A stretch of DNA of 64,000 nucleotides from Latrodectus hesperus (taxonomy: Eukaryota; Arthropoda; Arachnida; Araneae; Theridiidae). Within the stretch, counting starts at the first letter, position 1; each line of letters begins with the position of its first letter. The DNA is taken from NCBI GenBank assembly GCA_037975125.1, contig CM075850.1, positions 67,794,390 through 67,858,389 on the forward strand. The letters are read 5' to 3'. Positions 1 through 11,300 of this stretch are shown one piece after another. Position numbers and translations under genes: made by a program. The notes beneath the pieces are model-generated. The model worked only from the letters and a program-made list of their open reading frames with translations, did not search any database and was not told the DNA's origin.

Positions 1-1822
1 TTTAATAAGTTTTATTTTTATGTTTAAAAGTATGTACAATTCGTGTGATTTTTAAGATTTTATATTTATTGCATAGAGTTTTCGGTACCACTTTTTTTCT
101 TTAAACACATATAGAAACACGTTTGGCGACTAAAAATAGCCAATTTTTATGAAGGGGCACCCTGAAATATACTTTTTTTTAAATATATCACTTTTGTTTT
201 CGAAAATGCTAAAGAAAAATGTTTTGCAATTTTCTTTTTGTGGGGAAATATTTCGTTTATGTAATTTTTCTTTTTGTTATTTACGACCTACAGTTCAAAA
301 ATGTCCTTTAATCGTATTTGCTGCGTCGCTTATAGCCGCATTTGTTTTATCCCTTTTAGCCTTTTAAGACTTATCTTTGCCATGAAATTGTAAACGAGGT
401 AATAATCTAATATTCAGATTATTCCTCTTAAATCTTCTTGATTTTGACAAACTCTAGCTAATTAGAAATTTACATTCATATTAAAATTACAATGTGCATG
501 GTACTAACCTACTTTTCAGAATTTATTTCCTATAGTATCCTATCGGCTTATTTCATTAAAACTAATTTTAAGTATTTTAAAAGAATATATTACAATTGAT
601 AAAAATTATTTTGGATGTCATTCTAAAGCATCCAGTCTTCTATATTTTGATTCAAGCAGCGAAAATGCTTAAAGGTTTGTATTAAAATATCTAACTTATA
701 TTTCTAGTCTCGTTGTTACGTTTGTTCACAAAGCAATTACAATAAAACTCACTTAATAAAAAATAGATATTATATGTAATGATAAGAAATAATCCTTATA
801 TCTGTAGAAAAAATATGAATTTAATTTCAATAAATAAGTAATGATAAATTTTATCATTAGAGAATTATACCATGTAACCGAGAAGATTTGTCACTTTCTT
901 AATGATTTTATTTACAAATGTTGTTTTTGAAAATTGTTAATAATTTATAAGGAATGTTAATACTAACAAGACGGATTTTTATTTGTTGAAATAAACATCA
1001 CATTAACAGAAAAGAAATGAAAACATTTTTCTGTGTCAATCTTTTCGGCAATACTTTCTCGATACATTAGACTACTACAGGAGAATCTGTGGTAGTCTAA
1101 TGTATCGAGAAAGTCATAGAAACTTATATCAGAATGCTAATCTTTGTTTAGTTTAAAACATAAATTATGTTTCTTTTCAAAATTTCGATTACAACGTTTT
1201 TAATTAATTTAAACCGTAATTCACGCTGGTATGAACCGTGATCCCGATCCGAAACTGCTCCCTTGAAAATCAGAAGCTTGGGGTTATTTCCCCTTTTTTA
1301 AAATTTTCGCCTGTGCCTAATTCCTGGAAATAAAGAAAAATATAGGATCCCACTCTTTTTTCTACATTTCAAAATGGATTTTTTTTTCCTTCATTTTTAA
1401 CATATTTTAGAAAATCAAAAAAAAAAATATATAATCTATTTTTTTAGTTTCAAATACGTATTGTTTTTATCCAAGTTAATAGCTCTATGTTTAATTTTCT
1501 GATAGGAAATGTTTTAGAAAGCAGACTTCAATATTCAAAGACTTCATAACTTAAGAGAACTTTTAAGAGATCCATGCCTTATTCGATTTGTTTTTAACTA
1601 ATCGGTACTAGATACTGCATTTCAAGAAGTGAAGCAGCGTTTTGAACAATGCTAATAAAGCAGTTATTTTCCTAAATATAATTTTTGAACCAAAACCATG
1701 TTCTTAATTGGTTGCTATGATCAACGAAAATTACCGGTAACATATATTATACCTAGCTATTGTCTTCTAGTATGTTCTAAAACTGCAATCATGTAGATTA
1801 AAATAAGAAATGTAATTTTCAG
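1..1822. other. Intronic (probably collagen) AT-rich DNA
   Basis: No exon recognised. It precedes a COLFI exon that begins directly after an AG acceptor, so it is most likely the 3' part of a collagen intron. It holds a hairpin (1053-1114, listed separately) and a patch less AT-rich than its surroundings at about 1210-1340 with no recognisable coding content. Short open frames here read as random AT-rich sequence. Confidence 0.5.
1053..1114 (+). repeat. Near-perfect 28-bp inverted repeat (hairpin)
   Basis: The left arm (1053-1080, beginning ACTTTCTCGATACATTAGAC) and right arm (1087-1114, ending GTCTAATGTATCGAGAAAGT) are reverse complements except at one position. The loop is 6 nt (GAGAAT). 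If the + strand is transcribed, the single mismatch becomes a G-U wobble, so the RNA would pair over the whole stem. No transposase or target duplication is visible. It could be a palindromic relic of a mobile element end or a small-RNA-like hairpin; the 6-nt loop is short for a typical animal pre-miRNA. Confidence 0.75.
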
Positions 1823-2038
1823 ATTACATATGAAGATGTGGGTGTCATCCAGTTGACATTTTTAAGGCTTCTGAGCCAAGAAGCGTTCCAAAATTTCACA
1901 TATTCTTGTACGAATTCGATAGCCTGGTTCGACCAATCTACCAACAGCTTCGATCATGCCATTCAAATTATGGGCGAGAATGGTCAAGTATTCGGAAATA
2001 AAGGACAGAAACCACTCATACTCTTGGATGGGTGCAAA
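1823..2038 (+). CDS. Fibrillar collagen alpha chain, COLFI domain exon (penultimate coding exon)
   Basis: This 216-nt exon (72 codons, phase 0 at both ends) begins after TTTTCAG and ends at AAA|GTATGT. It encodes the central-to-late part of the fibrillar collagen C-terminal (COLFI) propeptide domain, which selects and trimerises procollagen chains in the ER before triple-helix folding and is normally cleaved after secretion. Diagnostic stretches are VIQLTFLRLLSQEA, then QNFTYSCTNSIAWFD, which keeps the family's N-glycosylation sequon (N-F-T) and the following Cys, and finally LLDGCK with the next conserved Cys. The reading frame has no stops. The triple-helical Gly-X-Y region and earlier COLFI exons lie upstream of the window. 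Which fibrillar collagen type it is cannot be decided from this part. Confidence 0.92.
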
Positions 2039-4965
2039 GTATGTGTTTATCGCTATTTTTTATTTTGCATTTTTCTTCAATATATTTCATCAAGTTGAAC
2101 CAACTTGCTCCCAAATTCATCGATGAGTTATATTTTTTGAAGAATATGTACTATGAATGGAATTAATTTTATTTTGAATGTTTTCACTAGTTTCACTGAA
2201 ATATCTTATATAAAAATACATGACTGATATATAACATACATGACTACATGAGAAGTATATGTGATCATGATTTTTACTATATCTAAGAATTCTAAACAAA
2301 CATCTGCTACGTTTGAAGTCTGGAGGTGAATTTTCAGTTTCTGTTTATCTATTTGGTATGTTTATCACTTTCATAGTAATAGTTTGATGCAATGTTTAGC
2401 ACAAAAAGTTTAATTATAAAAATAATTGCAAAAAAATTTAACTATTTAAAATTTAATTGCTAATTGATAGCAATTTTTAAATAAAAGATAAAATTGAAAC
2501 TTAGAACTAAAAACATGAAATTTTACTCTTACATCGGTATATTTAGTCAATTATACTATTTTTCTTTAGTCATGCTTAGGAATTGTCCATTAAGTACAAC
2601 TCCCTAAATTATAGAGTGATTACGTCCTAAAGTAAAGTTATAAAAGATTAAAAATTAAATTTTTAATCTATTACAGCTTTACTAATATAGCTTTATAAAT
2701 ATGAAGTACAAAACAGTGATAGATTAAAAATTGAATTTTTTACCCATCAATAAACAACTAGAGATAAACAGTAAAATAACTTTGTTCGATTATTTTTACT
2801 TTTAATGTTTCTTTTTTAGCGACATGAATATGCCATTGACTATGGACAAAACCTCATCATGACACATTCATTAAGAAGCATTACTCAGGAAACATCGATA
2901 GCTTATCATACACCAGTGATTACGAGGTGTCAAAGCCATAGGGCTTCGTCAATACTAAAGACATGGAGAATGAAGGTTGTTTGTAAATTGACACGGTAGA
3001 AATTCATAACAGTGGGCTACTTTTCAATTCTTATAAATTATTCGGAATTTTGTCGCTTGCTGAAACAAAATACATCGTTGTATTACTTTTTAATTCCATT
3101 TTATTTGATTTTACTAGAAATTTTTGCATAGGTAACGTAATTTTGAACTAAATAATAAGTGATTTAATAACAAAAAAGTGTCTTCTTTTACATTATAATA
3201 AACGCATTTTACCACATTTTCACAAAGACTGAGAACAAAAAAAATTTTTTTTAATTTTACAAATTAGCTTAAATATGCTTTTGCGATTATCTTTCTGGTG
3301 GTAAAATAAGGCAGAAAGAAAAGAAACAATTTCTTCATTGGAGCCTTTGTCTCTTTTCCAATAAACTTTTTATTCGATTTAGAAAACGATTCTATTTGAT
3401 AAAAACGCAAAACAAGCTTTCTATATTATTTGGGCTCTGATGTAAAGGCCCAAGGCAACTGCCCTTGCCTTAGTCAGTTTGTTTATATCTTTTATATCTT
3501 CAGCCTCTGTTTATATCTTTCCAGAATTATTGAAAAAAAAAATGTTGTTATCGGTGGCATAGGACAATTCATTTGAATGCATTAAATATTTTGAATTGGA
3601 AAATGAATATTTCCATATAGCATTCTATTTGGGAACAGAAACATAAAAATTTTTTTGAAGTACCTGTCATGTCATTAAAACATTTTAACATCCACAGCCT
3701 TTTCGCCTTCCAAAAAATTATCATATATAGAAGACAGCATTCATCTGCCACAAGGGAGGATACCAGGAAGGCTTCCAAGCACACCGACATAATGAAAGAA
3801 AGCATAATCTCAACATTCATCTCCTGTCGTTCAGCAATTGTTAGGATCAAACTTTGGACGTTTTGTTATGCCTCTGCTTTCTTCATGCACGCTTGTTGCT
3901 AGGGTACCTTCTAGATTTTCACCTTTGCGTCTCGTAACTAACCACTATCTATTTATGTTAAATTTATTTAAATTCGTTTTAGTTTTATTAAATAATACAT
4001 CTGACTCTAATCTTTATCAGTACTTAATTCGAAATTTGCTGCTTTCCATATATTTTCTGAGAAATTTAATCAAATCATTATGATGGTATAAACGTCAATA
4101 ATTTTGTGATATCCCTCACTACAGATAACTGGTATATTCATCTTCCAGAAGTATAATTAGAATTCCATGTCATTCTCCATTCAATATAATCTTTCATTTT
4201 ATTCTGTATACATGTTTGCATCAAATTCAGCTGATTTTATTGCTTCGATTTATTTTCGCTGTACAGTGTATTTAACACAGGAACAAAAACATTTTTTTGA
4301 TTCTGGTCAGTTAAAATCGAAATTAATGACACTATTAAATTTAGCTAAACTTACTACTACCCTTCGAAACTATTTTTCTTGAAAGATATGAAATATGCAT
4401 TCATATGGAAAAGCTGCAATGTTAAAATGGTTTATCTTAAATGCTTCCATTTTTGGTTGAACTGCATGATCCAGTAATAGAAACATATTTTTATTAAATA
4501 TAAGATTAGTATGTATTTATTGGTCACTTAATTTATAAAAATTCAGTCTGGTCTAACTAACCATTTGCCAACAATAGGCCAGAGTAACAAGTGGCTACCT
4601 TAAGTATATTTTCTTTGAAAATGGCGGAAAATTGCACCGCACTTGTAAAAAATGCTGTGACTACCCAGCTTCACCAGAACTTTCTGGGTAGCATTGAGCT
4701 TTCAAAGAGGTACTTTACATCCATTATAGTTTTTTTGGTGGTCAAAAAACTTCTAAAGCTAATCTGACGTGTCAGATATTTGGAGGATAAGAAATGACTA
4801 CATAAAAATTCAAAGTTCAGAAAACATTAAACATATAGGTTCTAGAACAAACAATACCTTCGTTAGAATTAAACATTTCATGTATATTTTTCTAACATTT
4901 TTGTACCCTATCAAATTATATAATTTCATTTTAATCATTACTAAATAATTTGTTTATAATTTCAG
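2039..4965 (+). other. Collagen intron
   Basis: The intron is bounded by GTATGT and TTTCAG. Most of it is AT-rich with nothing recognisable. A less AT-rich block at about 3640-3920 has overlapping open frames on both strands without a family match that I can name. An open stretch at 2820-2979 is discussed under rejected items. A small 8-bp-arm hairpin lies near 4675-4705. Confidence 0.8.
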
Positions 4966-5109
4966 ACACGGAAAGATTCAAGTAAGTCGGTGTTTGAAGT
5001 TCGAACGACAAAAATGAATCAACTTCCTCTAGTTGACTTTCAGCCTAAAGACTACGGTTCCAAGGACCAAGCTTTTGGATTCGACGTCGGACCACTTTGC
5101 TTCAGCTAA
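4966..5109 (+). CDS. Fibrillar collagen alpha chain, last coding exon (COLFI C-terminus and stop)
   Basis: After the acceptor TTTCAG the frame continues in phase 0 from the previous exon for 47 codons and ends at TAA (5107-5109). The protein shows the hallmark end of the COLFI domain: [20 protein letters not shown], then [14 protein letters not shown]. The final Cys pairs with an earlier COLFI Cys in the family. Joining DGCK to [14 protein letters not shown] restores nearly the same spacing as in vertebrate procollagens, which supports direct splicing of these two exons. Confidence 0.92.
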   Translation, partial: TRKDSSKSVFEVRTTKMNQLPLVDFQPKDYGSKDQAFGFDVGPLCFS

Positions 5110-5320
5110 AGAATATGATGCGGATAAGATTTACGAACATTTTCTTCATAATTTGGAGATTTAAGTTTATTTAATTTATATTTATAGCGCTTTTTTTGTA
5201 AGAACGTGTCTGACGTGAAATACATCAATTTTGGAAAGACAATATAAATTTTTTAGTAATATTTATAGCTTTAAAATATGTTTTTAAAGTTCAATTCAAT
5301 TTATTAATTAACAAAATAAA
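5110..5320 (+). terminator. Probable collagen 3' UTR with candidate poly(A) signal
   Basis: The first canonical AATAAA after the collagen stop is at 5315-5320. Similar AT-rich hexamers occur further on, for example in TGTAAATAAATA near 5686-5697, so the true cleavage site is uncertain. Confidence 0.35.
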
Positions 5321-8206
5321 TTCTGGACTGCATAGTTATTATTTTGCTTCGTATTTCAATAATATTTTTTAAAAACTAATTTGGTATTGAATTTCATCCT
5401 TTAAAAATGTCTAGCATCATTAAAATAAATATCATTGGTGATAAAAATCACTTTTATGTTCAAAGGATATACATACTAAGTTCCATATTCTTAAATAAGA
5501 TAAAGGATATAAGTTCCATATTCTTAAAATGTGTTCACATAATATTTTATTCCGTTTGTGTCGTTCTTATTTGTTATTTTAAATGTAAAAAAAGACATTT
5601 TAAGCTAGAGTATCACTGCCAGAATATCCTGTGTTATGAACTCCTTTACGTTTCTAAAAGGATCAAATACAGGTTTAAAGCATTGTAAATAAATATTTTT
5701 AACTTTCAAAACTGTTCTCTTTATTTTACTGCTGAATGCACCAATAATTAACAATATTCGATGATTGAATTACTTATCAGTGTTTAGTTACTATTAATAA
5801 ACTAATATTAAGTAACGTCTTTCATCTACTTGAATAAATATCTTTCATTCAACCGACAGATTTTTAAATTATTGGGAAAAATATAATTTTAAAAAGTTGA
5901 TGAATATATGTTGAAGATTTTTAAAGTAATTAATGAATCATAATAAAGTTTATGTCTTTTGTCGATGTACTATTTCTGTTATTCATGAGAGTGTAAAGAA
6001 TGAAGATGTAGCAGACACAATACTCAAAACTGCTAAGATTTCGACAATTAATAGGATTTTTAATATACGAGTATTATTCCAAAGACAGGAAAAATTGATA
6101 TTTTATACCAAAGCCTAATTTTTTTATGGACACTCAGGCGATTGTCTCATAGAGCTTGAGTAGTTCCCATACATTCCATCACTTAATAAACTAACTTCCA
6201 CTCATAATAAAGTTGATTTTAATCAAATAATCTTGTAATTTATCTCAATTTTCTTTTCGTAAATCATTATTTCTAAAAATATTCACATAAATGCAATGAA
6301 ACTATATAAATATCATTAATAGGTCAAAAGAAAACTATTTTTATTGAATTTAAAAAAGTTTTGCTTTGACCAGAACCCTCCTGAAATTTGAAAAAAGTTC
6401 CATTTTAATTAATTTTTTTACTGTCAAACAAGTCTTTTTCCACTACGATATTTTTTTTGGAGTTTAATTGACTAAAATATCCGAGAAATCAAGAAATAAC
6501 GTTCTCTTCCACAAATTATAAACATTCTTGCTTCAGAATATACCTTACTAGTTTGAATTTTTCAGAATATGCTTGAAATTTTTCGAATGTCTCCATGGAA
6601 ATAAACAATTCAGTAGCTTAATAAGATAGAAATATAGGTGTCAAGTACCATCAGTTTCGATTCAAAAACAATGTTGAAAGTTTTTAATTGGATGAGAAAT
6701 GTTTCATTATAATATAGATTTTTGAATAAATATTGATTATGAATGAATAAAAATAGCATGGAAAAACCATAAATTAGAAATGACTGTATGAATGTGTTCG
6801 TATTTAATGTTCTTTTTGAATGTAAAGTAAAAAACCTTTGCATTTGTAGTCTCTGTAAAAGTGCTTAGTAGATCTGTACTATTATGAATAAAATTACTTT
6901 CTATGTATGAAAATACCATGATGCAATAAGTTAGGTAAGGTATGAATATTAAACGAGAAAAACAAAACCGCTTAAGTAGTCAAATCATTTTATAACAGGA
7001 AAAGATTTTAATATTAATCATCGTAATCAAACATAAATACTTTGCACGAAACCATTACTATTAAATATATCATAATTGTAAATATACAGTTTCTTTAAGA
7101 TATTAATTTTATTACCTATAGCGGAAAGAAGTCTAAAGTTTATGTTATTGAAAAGATTTTTAATTCAGATTACATCATTAACTTCGATAAAGTTTCATTT
7201 TTGCAGAATGTTTAAATGTTTGTTCCAATTAATCGTTTATGGGCGTGCATTCTAATTTAAAGATAGCATTTCTCATCATATTTTCTTAAATTTTAACACA
7301 ATTTGCAGCTTAAAAGGCACATAAAACATAAAAATTTTTTTACAAAAATTAGTAATGCAAAATTAAACAAAATGTGGACTAACATAATTGTTGGTGTACA
7401 GTTGTACTATCACTGGATCAGAGTTTTACGAAATTGTTGGATGTATCTACACTATATTTAATAGAAATTCATAATCATTTCGTTTTCCTAATTTCTTCCG
7501 CAAAAGTCCATACCCTTCATTTAAGGTTATTCTAAAGTGAAATGTATAATTGGTGTTCAATATTCGAGTTAACAATGCAAATAAAAATTAGCGACTCAAA
7601 TAACAATTAGCTGTAAACATTTTATTTACACATATAACAATTAGATGTATATAGAAGTATATACTTATTATACATGAAACTATTCAGAGATTAATTCAAA
7701 TACATATATTAAAAATAAATTGCAATGTTCACAACCATAAAAAAGAATTGAAAATAAAAAAAATTATCCAATACTAACAGCATACCATTCAGAATAATAA
7801 TCATACATAAATTACACAAAAAATTGAACCGAAAGAAAATATCTCACAAAATGATTACAATATGGATCATTATTTAAAATCTAAAAACACCTTAAAATGA
7901 TAAAATTTTTATTGTTTATAAATGATAATAAAACAATTCTTATTTTTAGAAAAGTGAATTTTACAATGCTAGCAAAATGGAATTCTCCGCTCTGCCAATC
8001 GAAAATAATAATTAAAGAAGTTATCTATCATTGAACTTCAAAAATTCTATTCACTATATAACAGTTTTATAAAAATTACAAAATTTGCTGTAATTAAAAA
8101 AAAATTATTTGCCCTGCTCTTTTCATTGTTGAAGCGTAAACATTCGAGACATCTATCAATTATTTAACTTTCGGTTCATTTCAATACAATTTTACTATTT
8201 TTCAGT
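5321..8206. other. Intergenic region between convergent collagen and stomatin genes
   Basis: About 3 kb between two 3' ends. It is AT-rich and I see no gene, RNA gene or mobile element. A short direct repeat (core AAGTTCCATATTCTTAAA) occurs twice near 5478-5528. The stomatin 3' UTR must occupy the right end; a candidate AATAAA on the - strand is at 7913-7908. The open frames here carry no recognisable domain. Confidence 0.6.
7908..7913 (-). terminator. Candidate stomatin poly(A) signal (AATAAA)
   Basis: This is a canonical hexamer on the - strand about 300 nt after the stomatin stop codon. In DNA this AT-rich chance occurrences are frequent, so this is only a candidate. Confidence 0.2.
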
Positions 8207-8395
8207 TCATTTCACCCCCATTCCTCTCAATAATTCCATGGGCAGAGGGAAAACGACGGTGGAATTCTTCTCTGCAGCAATGGAGGTCAGAGTCTGCAAG
8301 TATCGCAGCTGTAAGGCGCCAGGTGAATCTGTTATCACATCAGCAGCTTCTTTGAGCGCTCTCGAAGCTTTTTGCTCGCCTTCTGCGGCAATCAC
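8207..8395 (-). CDS. Stomatin-like, last coding exon (C-terminus)
   Basis: It follows acceptor TTTTTTTCCAG and runs 62 codons to the stop. It encodes residues 260-321: [38 protein letters not shown] and [16 protein letters not shown]. This is the conserved oligomerisation helix and C-terminal hydrophobic segment of stomatins. The protein stops soon after the conserved FPLP motif, without the long tail of C. elegans MEC-2. Confidence 0.97.
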   Translation of the reverse strand: MIAAEGEQKASRALKEAADVITDSPGALQLRYLQTLTSIAAEKNSTVVFPLPMELLRGMGVK

Positions 8396-11300
8396 CTGGA
8401 AAAAAAATCCATCAAAAAATTCCTAATGTATCATGTTAAATTCAATCGGTTTACGTAAAAAATATATATCTTGTAATTTGGTACCTAACATTTTTAGAAT
8501 AAGAGCGTTCTATCCAAAACTGTAAACTCTTAACAATGAGCAATTTATAGCTTTAAGAGGTTGTGGTAAATCGGAGAGGAAATTCATCGCTTTTGCATTC
8601 GAAAGACATCGGGTTCGATACATGATAGTCAAAGATTTTTGCGTAGACACCGCCTACACTCATTAAATTTTCTTAAGAGATTGATATCTTCTAGCACGTA
8701 GAAATAAAGTGTCACTTCATTGCCAATTTCGTCACTAGATCATACATCAAAATTACGATGCTATTTGCCTTAGTTTCGGTGGGCATAAATAGACTAGAAT
8801 ATATTATACATTACTTTAAACTCATTATTGAATGCAAGAACTAAGTTATAATAAATAAAAGTTAACAAACAAAATTCGTGATGTAAACAATCATGAGCAA
8901 GATACTATTAATTAAATCAATCTCATTTGAAGGAAAATTATTGCTTACAAATGAAGTTGTTACCATCAATACTGATACATGAAGTGGAATTTGTGGTAAA
9001 ACTGTTCTGAGAAAAATCTATAACCCTATTTCGAAGCTTCTGTTGACATAAAATAACTCCTATATTTCCAATAACTTATTCCAACTTTTTTGTAATTCCA
9101 AACTAACATTATTGATCCCAAAAATTTCAAATAATGATTACTTTATTTTGGTAAAAACAAAACTAAAAGTAATATTGCACTGAGAAAAATTACTAGAATT
9201 ATCCAGACGACAATTACCGGAAATATGTTTTTCTTTCTACCAGCTGTCTTTTAATACATTAAGTGGTAACCATAGCAACGAGGGCGAGCATTGGCTGAAA
9301 GCAAATCAGAAATATGAAAGCGAATGTAACATGAATCAGAGCTGCACTTAACAAAGAAATAGCTCTTGATGTGAACATATTTTCTTAGTGAGTTGATATC
9401 AATAGCGCTTTTAAGAATAAAGTTATTCATGTAAACCATATGTCGACAATTTTTATTTATTTTGTTTTCAACTGAAATTGGAAATAAAAAACAACCGCTT
9501 ATATTTCTTCTTACACATTTTATCTTATATATTTCATTACAGTGAGAAAAAAAAAAACAAATCTCTACTACAATGAATAATCCCCCATGTATCTCATAAA
9601 TATTCTTATTTAAACAACGTTTTTTTATTTTATAATCACAAAATTTTGTACTTTAGATTATATTTCATTGAAAGCGTACAGCGTAAATAAGAATTTTCTA
9701 AAAGAAGTCATTAAATGTCGAGTATTCCCTTTTCGCGATGTCGCAAGAAAACGGCAGTTGAGCTGATTCCCTAAAAAATAAATTATAAATAAAGTTAAAA
9801 GTATTATTTTTTATCTAGTAATAAGTGTGTTTATACAAATCACTAAGTGCATAAGTTGCACAAATGCATGCTTACATTGATTCATTTGCTTTTTTCATAA
9901 TTTGGAGGTACATGCGTGATGGCCATACAATTCAGATCTGCTAAATTTGTGCTTAATCAGATCTGCTTAGTTGTTGATAATTTGCTTACATTTGTGAGTT
10001 TTAAAACATTTTGTTTCATTCTTTAATATATGGACTTTTGGTCATAAAACGGATCTTGCGCCATAAAACCCAACCACAACCAACCTTGGTCAAAAAACGT
10101 TAGCTAGAATTATAACGTGTAACTGCCCCCACATCAAGACCCTATATTTTTTATGGGAAAAAAGGAAATTATAATTAATTTAAATATATTTGCCAGTCGC
10201 TACAGACATTTGTCGGAACGTACCACTAGTCTCGCGATGCCCTGACGATAGAAGATGACTCCTTGGTCCTTGAGTTAGCTTAGAACAGATGTCTGAACCT
10301 GGTCATCATTGTAAAATTGTCTTCCAGTTAAATATTCTTTGAGCTGGCCAAACACATGAAAGTTGCAGGGCGCCAGATCGGTACTGTAGGATGGATGCTT
10401 CCAGATTTCCCATCCAAAACTATAAAGCAAATACTGTGTTGTGCGTGTCTTGTTAGGTCATTGTCCTGTAGCAGGACAACGCCTTTACTTAATTTTTCTC
10501 GTCGCTTATTTTCACAGCTTTAGGAAAACCCTTTAGTGTTTAGCAGTAGGACTCAGCATTAATGGCTGTGCCCTTTCGCATAAACTCGATATAGACAACT
10601 CCTTCACAATCGAGAAAAACAGTAGTCATGACTTTACCCGCTAATGGGGGGGGGACTTGGAATTTTGTTCTCACGAGCGATAATGTGTGTCTCCAGTCCA
10701 TCGACTCTTGCATCGTTTCGTGAGTGAAGTGACACACTCATGTCTCATAACCCGTAATGATACGGTTTAAGAAATCATTGCCTTCCGCAAAATAATGTTG
10801 AAAGAATACCGGAGAGGCTACAAACCTTGTTCCTTTGTTTTCGAAACTTAAATAATAAGGAACCCATAGTGAACACAATTTACGATAATGCAGTTAGTAA
10901 TGGGTGATAAAATGAGCACTGCCAACAGATATTTTCAACTGCAATGTGTGCGATGCTCGCTCTGCGATTGGTAAGAATACCTTATACCCGTTCTATCATG
11001 TCCGATGTGCTCACCGTTGTTGGCCCTTCCGCATCGGTTAAGTCTGTGTGATCATCTTCGAACTGCTGGTATCATTTCACAATGGCTGCACGTGACATTG
11101 CACACTGTCGATATTTCACGATGAATCTCCGTACTCAAGTTTTGCCTATAAAATAACTTTCCGTGGACTTCAACGTTAGAGTAAGTTTATAGCTGAAACA
11201 CTATTTTTTCTCCTACTACTCAGCAACGGTTCAAACAATCCAAATCAAATTGCAGCAGATGGAAGCCATGGAAATCATATTATATAAATATAGTTATTCT

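Noticed and set aside
2820..2979. Open frame after TTTTTAG inside the collagen intron, considered as an extra COLFI exon
   Set aside because: The flanking exons join directly (DGCK to [12 protein letters not shown]) with nearly the spacing of known COLFI domains, and this frame shows no COLFI residues.
4672..4702. Hairpin CTACCCAG...CTGGGTAG
   Set aside because: Arms of 8 bp with a 15-nt loop are expected by chance in sequence of this length.
5407..5688. 93-codon + strand open frame downstream of collagen
   Set aside because: Low-complexity AT-rich composition, an internal repeated phrase and no recognisable family.
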